The position numbers and the translations under genes were made by a program. DNA of 64,000 nucleotides from NCBI GenBank assembly GCA_964433845.1, contig CAYSTA010000001.1, positions 62,001 to 126,000 of the forward strand, written 5' to 3'. Below are positions 45,549-54,643 of the stretch, in pieces. The stretch is from MAG-121220-bin8 sp964433845. GTDB taxonomy: Bacteria > Bacteroidota > Bacteroidia > Flavobacteriales > Flavobacteriaceae. Each line of letters starts with the position of its first letter. The stretch's first letter is position 1. Under the pieces are notes generated by a model. That model made no database searches and had not been told where the DNA came from. It saw nothing but the letters and a program-made list of their open reading frames with translations.

Positions 45549-47915
45549 GTGAATCATCTTAAGTTTTTATTCTTAAATCTTATTCTACTTTTTACATCAA
45601 TAATTAATTATTCACAAGAAAATTTTACTTTGAATGGTTATGTCTTAGATATTAATAACAATGAATCTATAATTGGAGCCAATATTATTATTCCAAGCAT
45701 TAATACTGGAACAATCACAAATACCTATGGTTTTTATTCAATAACAGTTCCAAAAGGGAGTTATGAGATACATATAAGTTCAATAGGTTATAAAAAAAGC
45801 ATTAATAAAATTGATCTATCAAATAATATTAATACAAATTACTATTTAGAAGAAAATATAGAAAATTTAGATGAGGTAATAGTAACTAAGGATGTTGAAG
45901 AGTTAGATCTAAAAAAACCTATTATGAGTTTAAATGTTTTATCTAACCAAACCATTAAACAAACTCCAGTTTTATTTGGAGAATCCGATGTTTTAAAAAC
46001 AATTCAATTACTTCCAGGTGTTTCAAATGCAGGTGAAGGATCAGGGGGTTTTAATGTAAGAGGGGGAGCAGCAGATCAAAATTTAATTTTATTTGATGAA
46101 GCTGTCATTTACAATTCATCTCATTTATTTGGATTATTTTCTATTTTTAATTCAGATGCAATTAAGGAAGCAAAATTATATAAAGGTGGAATTCCCTCCT
46201 CATATGGAGGAAGAATTTCATCTGTATTAGACGTTTATCAAAAAGATGGAAATAGTAAAGAACATAAGTTGAGTGGAGGAGTTGGAGTAATATCAAGTAG
46301 AATTTTAGGTGAAGGACCTATCAAAAAAAATAAGGGATCTTATCTCATTGCATCAAGAGGATCTTATGCACATCTTTTTTTAAAGTTTACAGATATTGAA
46401 AATGCGGCATATTTTTATGATATAAACACTAAATCTAATTATAAATTAGATGATAAGAACAGATTATATTTTTCAGGCTATTTTGGAAGGGATAAGTTTA
46501 AGCTTAGTAATACATTTTCCAATACCTATGGTAATTCTACTCTTAACTTAAGATGGAATCATTTAATTAATAAAAAAACATTTTCTAACACATCTCTAAT
46601 TTTTAGTGACTATTACTATGGATTGACATTAGATTTTATTGGATTCAATTGGAATTCAGGAATTAAAAACTTGAACTTGAAATTTGATTTAAAAAATTAT
46701 TACTCGAATAATATTCAGTTTAATTATGGACTCAATTCTATTTATTATGAGTTTAATCCTGGTGAAATTAAGCCGATAAATCAATCTGGAATTAATTTTA
46801 AAAAATTTGATAGAAAATTTGCATTAGAGAATGCTGCTTATTTTGACATAATTCAAAAAGTTTCATCAAAATTTGCAGTTAGATATGGTTTTAGAATTAA
46901 TCAATTTTTAAGATTAAGACAAAATGGTTTAAATAGATATTTAGATGATAATCCTGTGATCTTTGATCAAAGTTTAGGTATTTATAAAGAAGGAAAAATA
47001 ATTGGAGAATATTTAAATCCCAACAATTCAAAATCAATCAAATCATATTATAACTTTGAACCTAGAATTAACATTACATATAATTTTATTAATCAATCAA
47101 TTAAAGCTAGCTACAATAGGCTAAACCAATACATTCACCTAATTTCAAATACTAATGCTCCTGCTCCTCTAGATGTTTGGGCTCCTAGTGGACCATATCT
47201 AAAACCTCAAAAACTTGATCAATGGGCATTTGGATATCACTCAAAATATAAAAATGGCAATAATTTAGAAGCTGAAATTTTCTTAAAAAAAATAAAAAAT
47301 AGACTTGATTACATTGATGGTGCTGATTTAGTTGCTAATCAAGCTATTGAAAGGGTGTTGCTAGCAGGTAAATCAAGGGCTTATGGAATAGAGCTCTTGT
47401 ATAAAAAAAATAGTGGCAGACATGTTTATTGGGTTGCATATACGATCTCTAAATCACAACAAAAAACTATCGGAAGAAATGAAACTGAAACTGGAATTAA
47501 TATGGGAAAATGGTATAATACTGGATATGATAAAACTCACGATTTTAGCTTTTACTCAAATTACAAATTGAATAATAAACTAACTTTTAATACTAATTTT
47601 ATTTTTCAAACAGGTCAACCAACAAATTATCCAACTGGTCAGTATACTTTTATGGATTTGATAATACCAAATTATGGGGAAAGGAACTCTAAAAGGCTTC
47701 CTAATTACCATAGATTAGATATATCTTTAACTTTGAATTCTAACAATAAAAGAAATTATAAAAGTGAATGGGTTTTTGGACTATATAATATTTATAATCG
47801 TGATAATGCAAACTCAATATTCTTTAGGGAAAATGAAAAAACTTTAAAAAATGAGGCTGTTCAAATTTCTATATTTGGAATTGTGCCGAGTGTAACTTAT
47901 AATTTTAAATTTTAA
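45549..47915 (+). CDS. TonB-dependent outer-membrane receptor with carboxypeptidase-like N-terminal domain
   Basis: A 788-residue outer-membrane transporter beginning at GTG with a signal peptide (LFLNLILLFTSIINYSQ). Residues about 26-115 form the CarboxypepD_reg-like domain common in Bacteroidota. The plug follows (IQLLPGVSNAGEGSGGFNVRG near 153) and then a C-terminal 22-strand barrel ending in aromatic-rich VPSVTYNFKF. The ligand is unknown. It directly abuts a DUF4249 lipoprotein, a known pairing thought to work like SusC/SusD, and lies upstream of murQ. A muropeptide or amino-sugar ligand is a guess from context. Confidence 0.9.
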   Translation: MNHLKFLFLNLILLFTSIINYSQENFTLNGYVLDINNNESIIGANIIIPSINTGTITNTYGFYSITVPKGSYEIHISSIGYKKSINKIDLSNNINTNYYLEENIENLDEVIVTKDVEELDLKKPIMSLNVLSNQTIKQTPVLFGESDVLKTIQLLPGVSNAGEGSGGFNVRGGAADQNLILFDEAVIYNSSHLFGLFSIFNSDAIKEAKLYKGGIPSSYGGRISSVLDVYQKDGNSKEHKLSGGVGVISSRILGEGPIKKNKGSYLIASRGSYAHLFLKFTDIENAAYFYDINTKSNYKLDDKNRLYFSGYFGRDKFKLSNTFSNTYGNSTLNLRWNHLINKKTFSNTSLIFSDYYYGLTLDFIGFNWNSGIKNLNLKFDLKNYYSNNIQFNYGLNSIYYEFNPGEIKPINQSGINFKKFDRKFALENAAYFDIIQKVSSKFAVRYGFRINQFLRLRQNGLNRYLDDNPVIFDQSLGIYKEGKIIGEYLNPNNSKSIKSYYNFEPRINITYNFINQSIKASYNRLNQYIHLISNTNAPAPLDVWAPSGPYLKPQKLDQWAFGYHSKYKNGNNLEAEIFLKKIKNRLDYIDGADLVANQAIERVLLAGKSRAYGIELLYKKNSGRHVYWVAYTISKSQQKTIGRNETETGINMGKWYNTGYDKTHDFSFYSNYKLNNKLTFNTNFIFQTGQPTNYPTGQYTFMDLIIPNYGERNSKRLPNYHRLDISLTLNSNNKRNYKSEWVFGLYNIYNRDNANSIFFRENEKTLKNEAVQISIFGIVPSVTYNFKF

Positions 47916-48761
47916 ATGAAAAAATTTATTCTTTTTATTTCAATATTATTTTTTTATGGATGTGAAAAGGTAATTAATATAGAAACTGAATACAGCAATG
48001 AAAGAGTTGTTATTGATGCTAGTTTATTTAAAAATATTAAGGAAAATTTTGCTACTGCAATAGTTAAAGTAAGTAAAACTGCTCCTTACTTTAGTGAAAA
48101 CAATACTGTAATTGAAGATGCAGTGGTTTTTATAAAAACCAAAAATGGAAATATTAAATTAAATTTTAATACTGAAAAAAAATATTATACAAACACAATT
48201 GATTATATAAGTTTTGAAGAAGATTATGAGTTATTAATTAATTATAAAGAGCAGAATTATTATTCTTCTGAAAAAATAATTCAAATTCCCGAAATTGAAT
48301 CCATTACTTTTGGCACGAGAAAATCACTTCAAAAAGATGAAGTAGAATTACTTGTTACTTTTACAGATCCTGTAGGCATTGGCAATTATTATCTTTGGAA
48401 ATTCGGGCCAAAAGGTATAGGCAATAAGTATGATTATGTTACTTCCAGAGACACATATATTAATGGAAACAAATTCACATTTTCATTTTTTATTGATAAA
48501 AACGAATATTTTAAATACGATGATATTGTTATAACTGAGCTATCGGGAATTACAAAAGAGTGCTACGATTATTTAAATATATTAACATCTCAAGCAGGAG
48601 CTCAATCTGGAAGACCATTTTCTTCTGCAAATGCAATAATTAAGGGAAATATAATAAATCAATCCAATCCTGAAAAGTTTCCTCTAGGATATTATAGAGT
48701 TTCTGAATTTGATTATTTTAGTTTATCTAAACAGGATGCTCCAGATGGAGTATTTGATTAA
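47916..48761 (+). CDS. DUF4249-type lipoprotein
   Basis: A 281-residue lipoprotein with signal FILFISILFFYGCEK (lipid Cys at about residue 16) and then VINIETEYSNERVVIDASL, the usual DUF4249 opening. The remainder is beta-rich with two domains (AVVFIKTKNGNIKLNF near 69; YRVSEFDYFSLSKQ near the end). DUF4249 genes regularly follow TonB receptors and probably encode a surface partner for ligand capture; the biochemical role is unproven. The ATG comes directly after the receptor's stop. murQ begins 10 nt after this gene. Confidence 0.83.
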   Translation: MKKFILFISILFFYGCEKVINIETEYSNERVVIDASLFKNIKENFATAIVKVSKTAPYFSENNTVIEDAVVFIKTKNGNIKLNFNTEKKYYTNTIDYISFEEDYELLINYKEQNYYSSEKIIQIPEIESITFGTRKSLQKDEVELLVTFTDPVGIGNYYLWKFGPKGIGNKYDYVTSRDTYINGNKFTFSFFIDKNEYFKYDDIVITELSGITKECYDYLNILTSQAGAQSGRPFSSANAIIKGNIINQSNPEKFPLGYYRVSEFDYFSLSKQDAPDGVFD

Positions 48762-48771
48762 TAAATTTTTG

Positions 48772-49590
48772 ATGAACTTTTTTAAGATTACCGAATCAAA
48801 TTCTAACTATGATAAATTAGAAAAAAAATCTATTAAACAACTTTTAGAAATAATTAACTCTGAAGATCAAACAGTAGCTTCATCTGTAAAAAAAGAAATT
48901 TCAAACATTAACAGGCTTATTAATAAAGTAATTCAACAATTAAAGATTGGTGGTAGATTATTTTATATAGGTTCAGGTACTAGTGGAAGAATTGGAGTGG
49001 TGGATGCCTCAGAGTGCCCTCCTACTTTTGGAGTAAATGCAGATTTGGTTATTGGAGTAATTGCAGGTGGAGACAGAGCTATAAGAAGAAGTATCGAAAA
49101 TGCAGAAGATGATACAAATCAAGGCTGGAACGATCTTATAAAACATAACATCTCTTCAAATGATTTTGTTATTGGGATTACTGCTTCAGGAACTACACCT
49201 TATGTAATAGGTGCGTTAAAAAATTGTAATAAAAATAAAATACCTACGGGATGTATTACCTGTAATCCTGGGAGTCCAATATCATTAATTTCAAAATATC
49301 CAATTGAAGTTGTTGTTGGGCCGGAAGTAATAACTGGAAGCTCTAGAATGAAAGCTGGAACAGCTCAAAAACTAATTTTAAATATGATTTCAAGTACTAC
49401 TATGATTAAAATTGGAAGAGTCTTAGGAAACAAGATGGTTGATATGCAACTTTCTAATGAAAAGCTTGTAGATAGAGGAATCAAAATGGTTATGGATTCA
49501 GTTGGAATTAATAAAAATGAGGCGACAAAATTATTAAATAAATATAAAAGTGTTAGAAATGCTATAAAAAACTACAAAAATGAAATCTAA
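48772..49590 (+). CDS. murQ: N-acetylmuramic acid 6-phosphate etherase
   Basis: MurQ cleaves the lactyl ether of MurNAc-6-phosphate to give GlcNAc-6-phosphate, a step of peptidoglycan recycling. The SIS-domain protein has GGRLFYIGSGTSGRIGVVDASECPPTFG with the catalytic-type Glu, then AEDDTNQGWND, ITASGTTPYVIGAL and MKAGTAQKLILNM. I start it at the ATG giving MNFFKITESN (272 residues), because the longer frame would run 63 nt into the end of the DUF4249 gene. Neither a MurNAc kinase nor a phosphotransferase partner is visible in the window. Confidence 0.93.
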   Translation: MNFFKITESNSNYDKLEKKSIKQLLEIINSEDQTVASSVKKEISNINRLINKVIQQLKIGGRLFYIGSGTSGRIGVVDASECPPTFGVNADLVIGVIAGGDRAIRRSIENAEDDTNQGWNDLIKHNISSNDFVIGITASGTTPYVIGALKNCNKNKIPTGCITCNPGSPISLISKYPIEVVVGPEVITGSSRMKAGTAQKLILNMISSTTMIKIGRVLGNKMVDMQLSNEKLVDRGIKMVMDSVGINKNEATKLLNKYKSVRNAIKNYKNEI

Positions 49591-49816
49591 TCTTTTTAAA
49601 AAGGGGATAAAAAATATTTTTTTCTCTATTTTTTTAATGTTTATTGGGCCTACTCTACTTTTTCAATCTTTTAAAAACGAAGATCATCCATGGTTTATTC
49701 CTGTGTTATCTATTAGTATTATCATTTGTATTTTATCTATTTTTTTTGGAATTAAAGGTCTGAAAAATATTATGAATTCTATTTTTAAAAAAAAAGAAAG
49801 TAAAGTTGTTAAGTAA
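49580..49816 (+). CDS. DUF6095-like small membrane protein
   Basis: A 78-residue protein with two hydrophobic helices (FFSIFLMFIGPTLLFQSF and FIPVLSISIIICILSIFF) and a Lys-rich C-terminus. It resembles the DUF6095 proteins that follow murQ in flavobacteria. No function is known. Its start overlaps murQ by 11 nt, so it is translated with it. The promoter for thrS begins within its last codons. Confidence 0.68.
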   Translation: MKSNLFKKGIKNIFFSIFLMFIGPTLLFQSFKNEDHPWFIPVLSISIIICILSIFFGIKGLKNIMNSIFKKKESKVVK

Positions 49817-49835
49817 TTCAATGATCTTATCTTTG
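49806..49835 (+). promoter_or_regulatory. Bacteroidota-type promoter for the thrS operon
   Basis: TTG at 49806-49808, a 19-nt spacer, then TATCTTTG at 49828-49835, a full match to TTG-N19-TAnnTTTG. Transcription would begin about 49840-49843, leaving a 5' leader of only some 15 nt before the thrS ATG. Confidence 0.65.
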
Positions 49836-49855
49836 TTATATAACTAACTAATTAA

Positions 49856-51799
49856 ATGATTGAAATTACTTTTCCTGATGGAGCATCAAGATCATATAAC
49901 ATTGATATCACTCCTTACGAAATAGCCTCTTCAATAAGTGAGGGATTAGCTCGTAATGTAATTTCAGCTAGTTTTAATGATCAAACTATTGAAACTTCTA
50001 CTAAACTCAAGGAAAACGGAAAACTTGTTTTTTACACTTGGAATGATTCAGAAGGGAAAAAAGCATTTTGGCATTCTTCTGCCCATGTATTAGCTCAAGT
50101 TTTAGAGGAGTTTTACACTGATATAAAATTAACAATAGGTCCTGCAATCACAAATGGATTTTACTATGATGTAGATTTTGGAAATCATACTTTTTCAGAA
50201 AAAGATTTTCCAAGAATTGAAAAAAGAATGGTTGAAATTAGTAGAAAAAAACATTTATTTAAGTTAAAATCAGTAGAAAAAAAGGAAGCACTTGATTATT
50301 ATAAGAAACAAGGAAATAAGTATAAAGTAGAGTTAATTGAAAATCTAGAAGATGGATCTATAACTTTTTGTGATCATGATAATTTCACTGATTTATGTAA
50401 AGGAGGACATCTGCCAAATACCGGATTTATTAAAGCTGTTAAACTTTTAAATGTAGCAGGTGCATACTGGAGAGCCGATCAAAATAAAAAACAACTTACA
50501 AGGGTTTATGGAATATCTTTTCCAAAGCAAAAGGAACTAAATGAATATCTTAATTTAATTGAAGAGGCTAAAAAAAGAGATCACAGAAAATTAGGTAAAC
50601 AATTAGAACTTTTTACATTTTCTAATAAAGTAGGTTTAGGTTTACCTTTATGGCTTCCAAAAGGTACTGAATTGCGAGAAAGGTTAGAATCCTTTTTAAA
50701 AAAAGCACAAAAAAAAGCTGGATATAAACAAGTAATTTCTCCCCATATAGGAAATAAAGATCTATATGAAACATCTGGTCATTATGAAAAATATGGTGAA
50801 AGTAGTTTTAAACCAATTTCAACTCCTGCTGATGGTGAAGAATTCTTACTTAAACCTATGAATTGTCCACACCATTGCGAGATGTATAATTCAAAACAAT
50901 GGAGCTATAAGGAACTTCCTGTAAGATATGCTGAATTTGGCACAGTTTATAGATACGAACAAAGTGGTGAGCTTCATGGATTAACTAGAGTTAGAGGATT
51001 TACTCAAGATGATGCACATATTTTTTGTACCCAAGAACAATTAAATTCTGAATTTAAAAATGTAATAGATCTAGTTTTATATGTCTTTAGCTCCTTAGGT
51101 TTTGAAGATTTTACAACTCAAATATCATTAAGAGATATTAATAATAAAGAAAAATATATAGGATCTGATGAAGTGTGGGAAACTGCTGAAAATGCAATTA
51201 TAAGTGCAACAAAAGAAAAAGGTCTAAAATATAAAGTTGTTTATGGAGAAGCTGCTTTTTATGGTCCTAAACTTGATTTTATGGTAAAAGATGCTCTAGG
51301 TAGAGAATGGCAGTTAGGAACAATACAAGTTGATTATAATCTTCCTGAAAGATTTAAATTAAGCTATATAGATAATCAAAATAATATAAAACGTCCTGTA
51401 ATGATACATAGAGCTCCATTTGGTAGTATGGAAAGGTTCATTGCTATTTTAATTGAACATACAGGTGGAAACTTCCCATTATGGTTAACATCTAATCAAT
51501 TAACCTTAATTTCAGTAGGGGAAAAACATAAAAAATACACTGAAAAAGTTTTAAAATTACTAGAAAATGACGAAATTCGCGCACTTGCCGATACTAGAAA
51601 TGAAACTGTTGGAAAAAAAATTCGTGAAGCTGAATTAAATAAAATTCCATTCATGATAATTATTGGTGATAATGAAATAAAAAATAATACTTTTCCAATT
51701 AGAGGTCATGGAGGAAAAGATTATGGTGAAAAATCTATTAAAGAATTAATTAAATTCATTAATGATAAATCATCTGAAATAATAAAAGATTTTAATTAA
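49856..51799 (+). CDS. thrS: Threonyl-tRNA synthetase
   Basis: ThrS charges tRNA-Thr and edits misacylated Ser-tRNA. The 647-residue protein has the N-terminal TGS domain and an editing domain with HSSAHVLAQVLEEFY near residue 78. The class II core shows zinc ligands in KPMNCPHHCEMYN near 336, motif 2 in FGTVYRYEQSGELHGLTRVRG and motif 3 in HRAPFGSMERFIAILIEH. The C-terminal anticodon-binding domain starts near 548. It heads the thrS-infC-rpmI-rplT translation operon. The very short predicted leader leaves little room for the operator found upstream of E. coli thrS. Confidence 0.97.
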   Translation: MIEITFPDGASRSYNIDITPYEIASSISEGLARNVISASFNDQTIETSTKLKENGKLVFYTWNDSEGKKAFWHSSAHVLAQVLEEFYTDIKLTIGPAITNGFYYDVDFGNHTFSEKDFPRIEKRMVEISRKKHLFKLKSVEKKEALDYYKKQGNKYKVELIENLEDGSITFCDHDNFTDLCKGGHLPNTGFIKAVKLLNVAGAYWRADQNKKQLTRVYGISFPKQKELNEYLNLIEEAKKRDHRKLGKQLELFTFSNKVGLGLPLWLPKGTELRERLESFLKKAQKKAGYKQVISPHIGNKDLYETSGHYEKYGESSFKPISTPADGEEFLLKPMNCPHHCEMYNSKQWSYKELPVRYAEFGTVYRYEQSGELHGLTRVRGFTQDDAHIFCTQEQLNSEFKNVIDLVLYVFSSLGFEDFTTQISLRDINNKEKYIGSDEVWETAENAIISATKEKGLKYKVVYGEAAFYGPKLDFMVKDALGREWQLGTIQVDYNLPERFKLSYIDNQNNIKRPVMIHRAPFGSMERFIAILIEHTGGNFPLWLTSNQLTLISVGEKHKKYTEKVLKLLENDEIRALADTRNETVGKKIREAELNKIPFMIIIGDNEIKNNTFPIRGHGGKDYGEKSIKELIKFINDKSSEIIKDFN

Positions 51800-51814
51800 T
51801 TTAAATATACAACT

Positions 51815-52366
51815 ATAGCAATTAGAAGAAAAAGAAGCAGACAACCTGCTCGAATAATTAAAAAAAATCCACATAAAATAAATGAGGATATTATAGCTAA
51901 TGAGATAAGGCTTGTTGGAGATAATGTTGAGATTGGTATTTATCCAATTAATAAGGCATTAAGTATAGCTAAAGAACAAGAATTAGATTTAGTAGAAATA
52001 TCCCCAAAAGCCACTCCTCCAGTATGTAAGATAATGGAATATAAAAAGTTCTTATATGAACAGAAGAAAAGGGAGAAAATAATGAAATCTAAATCAACTA
52101 AAGTAATTGTTAAAGAAATTAGATTTGGACCAAATACAGATCAACATGACTATGAGTTTAAGAAAAAACATGGAATTAAATTTTTAAAGGAAGGTGCCAA
52201 ATTAAAGGCATTTGTATTTTTTAAAGGAAGATCTATCATTTATAAAGAAAAAGGACAAATTTTATTGTTAAAATTAGCTCAAGAACTTGAAGAATATGGA
52301 AAAGTTGAGTCTTTACCTACAATGGAAGGAAAAAAAATGATTATGTTTGTGGCCCCAAAGAAATAA
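51815..52366 (+). CDS. infC: Translation initiation factor IF-3, apparent ATA start
   Basis: IF-3 binds the 30S subunit and rejects non-canonical start codons. The full protein (183 residues) begins upstream of any ATG: the frame reads ATA then AIRRKRSRQPARIIKKNP and INEDIIANEIRLVGDNVEIGIY, which matches the conserved flavobacterial IF-3 N-terminus. The first ATG would give only 110 residues and lose the N-terminal domain. No ATG, GTG or TTG occurs between the thrS stop and this point. An ATA start would be discriminated against by IF-3 itself, as known for the AUU start of E. coli infC. It lies 15 nt after thrS, in the same frame. Confidence 0.88.
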   Translation: MAIRRKRSRQPARIIKKNPHKINEDIIANEIRLVGDNVEIGIYPINKALSIAKEQELDLVEISPKATPPVCKIMEYKKFLYEQKKREKIMKSKSTKVIVKEIRFGPNTDQHDYEFKKKHGIKFLKEGAKLKAFVFFKGRSIIYKEKGQILLLKLAQELEEYGKVESLPTMEGKKMIMFVAPKK

Positions 52367-52388
52367 AAATAATTAGAAGTAAGAAATT

Positions 52389-52586
52389 ATGCCTAAAATG
52401 AAAACAAAATCTAGTGCTAAAAAAAGGTTTAAAGTTACTGGAACTGGAAAGATTAAAAGAAAGCATGCTTTTAAAAGTCATATATTGACAAAAAAGTCTA
52501 AGAAAAGAAAGTTAGCACTTACTCACTCAACTTTAGTACATGAAAGTGATAGTGATAATATAAAAAAACAATTACGTTTGAAATAA
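52389..52586 (+). CDS. rpmI: 50S ribosomal protein L35
   Basis: A 65-residue basic ribosomal protein. The sequence MPKMKTKSSAKKRFKVTGTG, followed by KIKRKHAFKSHILTKKSKKRK, is typical of L35. It lies 22 nt after infC and 80 nt before rplT in the standard infC-rpmI-rplT order. The 80-nt gap holds a possible hairpin. Confidence 0.97.
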   Translation: MPKMKTKSSAKKRFKVTGTGKIKRKHAFKSHILTKKSKKRKLALTHSTLVHESDSDNIKKQLRLK

Positions 52587-52618
52587 AGGTTTAATAATAA
52601 ATTAAGTATAACCAAGAA

Positions 52619-52649
52619 AAGGGCTTAAAGTTCATTAAAATGACGCCTT
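52619..52649 (+). promoter_or_regulatory. Possible leader hairpin between rpmI and rplT
   Basis: AAGG(G)C pairs with GCCTT, and within it GT(T)CAT pairs with ATGAC around a TAAA loop, with a 5-nt one-sided bulge. It ends 17 nt before rplT. L20 represses its own operon in several bacteria through 23S-like leader folds; whether this hairpin does so is untested. Confidence 0.35.
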
Positions 52650-52666
52650 ATCTAAAAAATTAAATT

Positions 52667-53011
52667 ATGCCAAGATCTGTAAACTCTGTTGCATCAAGAC
52701 ATAGAAGAAAAAAAATCCTAAAACAAGCTAAAGGTTATTTTGGAAGAAGAAAAAATGTGTGGACAATAGCTAAAAATGCTGTAGAAAAAGGACTTTCCTA
52801 TGCTTATAGAGATAGGAAAAATAAAAAAAGAACTTTTAGAGCACTATGGATAACTAGAATAAATGCTGGAGCTAGACTTCATGGTTTATCTTATTCTGAG
52901 CTTATGGGAAAATTAAAAGAAAAGAAAATTGTTATTAATAGAAAAGTTCTTGCAGATTTAGCTATGAATAATCCTGATGCTTTTTCAGAAATCGTTAATA
53001 AAGTAAAATAG
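52667..53011 (+). CDS. rplT: 50S ribosomal protein L20
   Basis: L20 is an early 23S rRNA assembly protein. The 114 residues include PRSVNSVASRHRRKKILKQAKGYFGRRKNVW at the start, the AVEKGLSYAYRDRKNKKRTFRALWI block and the C-terminal globular domain LNRKVLADLAMNNPDAF-like (VINRKVLADLAMNNPDAF). It is the last gene of the thrS operon. It converges with dnaB, leaving 7 nt between the two stop codons. Confidence 0.97.
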   Translation: MPRSVNSVASRHRRKKILKQAKGYFGRRKNVWTIAKNAVEKGLSYAYRDRKNKKRTFRALWITRINAGARLHGLSYSELMGKLKEKKIVINRKVLADLAMNNPDAFSEIVNKVK

Positions 53012-53018
53012 TTTTTTT

Positions 53019-54539
53019 CTAGAAGGGGGTATCTTCTCCTTCCTCCTCTCTATAACTTCCGCTTTCAAATGCCTGATCAGGATTAACTTTAGGTCCATCT
53101 TGATTTATTTTTGATTGGAATTCAAAAGGCGAATCATAGTTGTCAATATTTTCAAATTTACCTAAACTTGAAACAAATTTTAACCTAATATTAGTTAAAC
53201 CCCCATTCCTATGCTTTGCAACAATGTATTCGGCTTGACCAGATGAAGGTGTTCTTTCCTCATCATCCCATTCATCAATTTTATAATATTCAGGTCTATA
53301 AATAAATGAAACAATATCTGCATCCTGTTCGATTGCACCAGATTCCCTTAAATCAGAAAGAATAGGCCTTTTACTTCCTCCTCTTGTTTCAACTGCCCTT
53401 GATAACTGTGATAATGCTATCACTGGAACATTTAATTCTTTAGCCAAGGCTTTTAAATTTCTAGAAATAGTTGATATTTCTTGTTCTCTATTTCCATTTT
53501 TATTACTTCCACCAGCAGTCATTAATTGTAAATAATCAATAACTATAAGTTTAATTCCGTATTGAGAAGATAATCTTCTAGCTTTAGCTCTTAAATCAAA
53601 AATAGATAAAGAAGGTGTGTCATCAATAAATAAGGGAGCATTTTCTAATGAAGAGACTTTTACATTTAACTGTTCCCATTCAAACTTCTCTAAATTTCCA
53701 GTTCTTAATTTTTCAGAAGACAAACCTGTTTCAGAAGAAATTAATCTAGTTATAAGTTGGATAGAAGACATTTCTAAAGAAAAAAATGCTACAGGAATAT
53801 TTTTAGCTACTGTCATATATCTAGCCATAGATAAAGTTAAAGCAGTTTTTCCCATTCCTGGTCTAGAAGCAATAATTATCAAATCACTAGGTTGCCATCC
53901 TGAAGTAAGTTTATCTAAATCAGAAAAGCCTGAAGGAACTCCACTTAAACCATCTTTGTTAGAAATATCTTCAATTTTCTTTTTAGCTTGAATCACTAAG
54001 CTTTGAGCTGTTTCAGTAGATTTTTTAATATTCCCCTGAGTTATATCATACAGTTTTGATTCAGCTAAGTCTAAAAGATTAAAAACATCTTGTGTTTCAT
54101 CGTAAGAATCCTCAATTATTTCTGTAGAAATTTTAATTAAACTTCTTTGAATATATTTTTGTAAAATTATTCTTGCATGATATTCAATATGTGCAGAAGA
54201 AGAAACTTTTTGCGTTAATTGAACCAAATAGTAGTCTCCTCCAACTTTATCAAGCTTACCTTCTTTTTTTAATTTTGCAGAAACTGTAAGTAAATCTATA
54301 GGTTCCGTATTTTCAAATAATTTAATAATGCTTTCAAAAATAAATTGATGAGCCTCTTTATAAAAAGCATATGGGTGTAAAATATCTATTACTGCATCTA
54401 CTCCTTTCTTATCAATCATCATAGCTCCTAAAACAACTTCTTCTAAGTCTAAAGCTTGAGGGGGTATTTTTCCTCTTTCAAAGGAAACTACAGGAGTTTT
54501 TTTATTAGACCTTTCGAAAAGTGGTTTAGCATTATCCAT
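53019..54539 (-). CDS. dnaB: Replicative DNA helicase DnaB
   Basis: DnaB is the hexameric 5'-3' helicase at the replication fork. The 506-residue protein has the N-terminal primase-interacting domain (LDLEEVVLGAMMIDKKGVDAV near residue 31) and a RecA-like motor with Walker A IIASRPGMGKTALTLSMARY near 223, Walker B IKLIVIDYLQLM near 330 and VIALSQLSRAVETRGGSKRP near 372. There is no intein. The acidic tail EEEGEDTPF is often seen in this group. It is monocistronic with a 104-nt gap to accA. Confidence 0.96.
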   Translation of the reverse strand: MDNAKPLFERSNKKTPVVSFERGKIPPQALDLEEVVLGAMMIDKKGVDAVIDILHPYAFYKEAHQFIFESIIKLFENTEPIDLLTVSAKLKKEGKLDKVGGDYYLVQLTQKVSSSAHIEYHARIILQKYIQRSLIKISTEIIEDSYDETQDVFNLLDLAESKLYDITQGNIKKSTETAQSLVIQAKKKIEDISNKDGLSGVPSGFSDLDKLTSGWQPSDLIIIASRPGMGKTALTLSMARYMTVAKNIPVAFFSLEMSSIQLITRLISSETGLSSEKLRTGNLEKFEWEQLNVKVSSLENAPLFIDDTPSLSIFDLRAKARRLSSQYGIKLIVIDYLQLMTAGGSNKNGNREQEISTISRNLKALAKELNVPVIALSQLSRAVETRGGSKRPILSDLRESGAIEQDADIVSFIYRPEYYKIDEWDDEERTPSSGQAEYIVAKHRNGGLTNIRLKFVSSLGKFENIDNYDSPFEFQSKINQDGPKVNPDQAFESGSYREEEGEDTPF

Positions 54540-54643
54540 ATAGTAAACTTAAGAAAACATAATTCTATATCATTAAAATTATTTCATTTATAACAAACAA
54601 ATTATTGTTAACAAAGAAAAAAAAATGTTAATATCTACAAGAA

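Noticed and set aside
53617..53991. Plus-strand 124-residue ORF
   Set aside because: Antisense shadow within dnaB, including the Walker A region.
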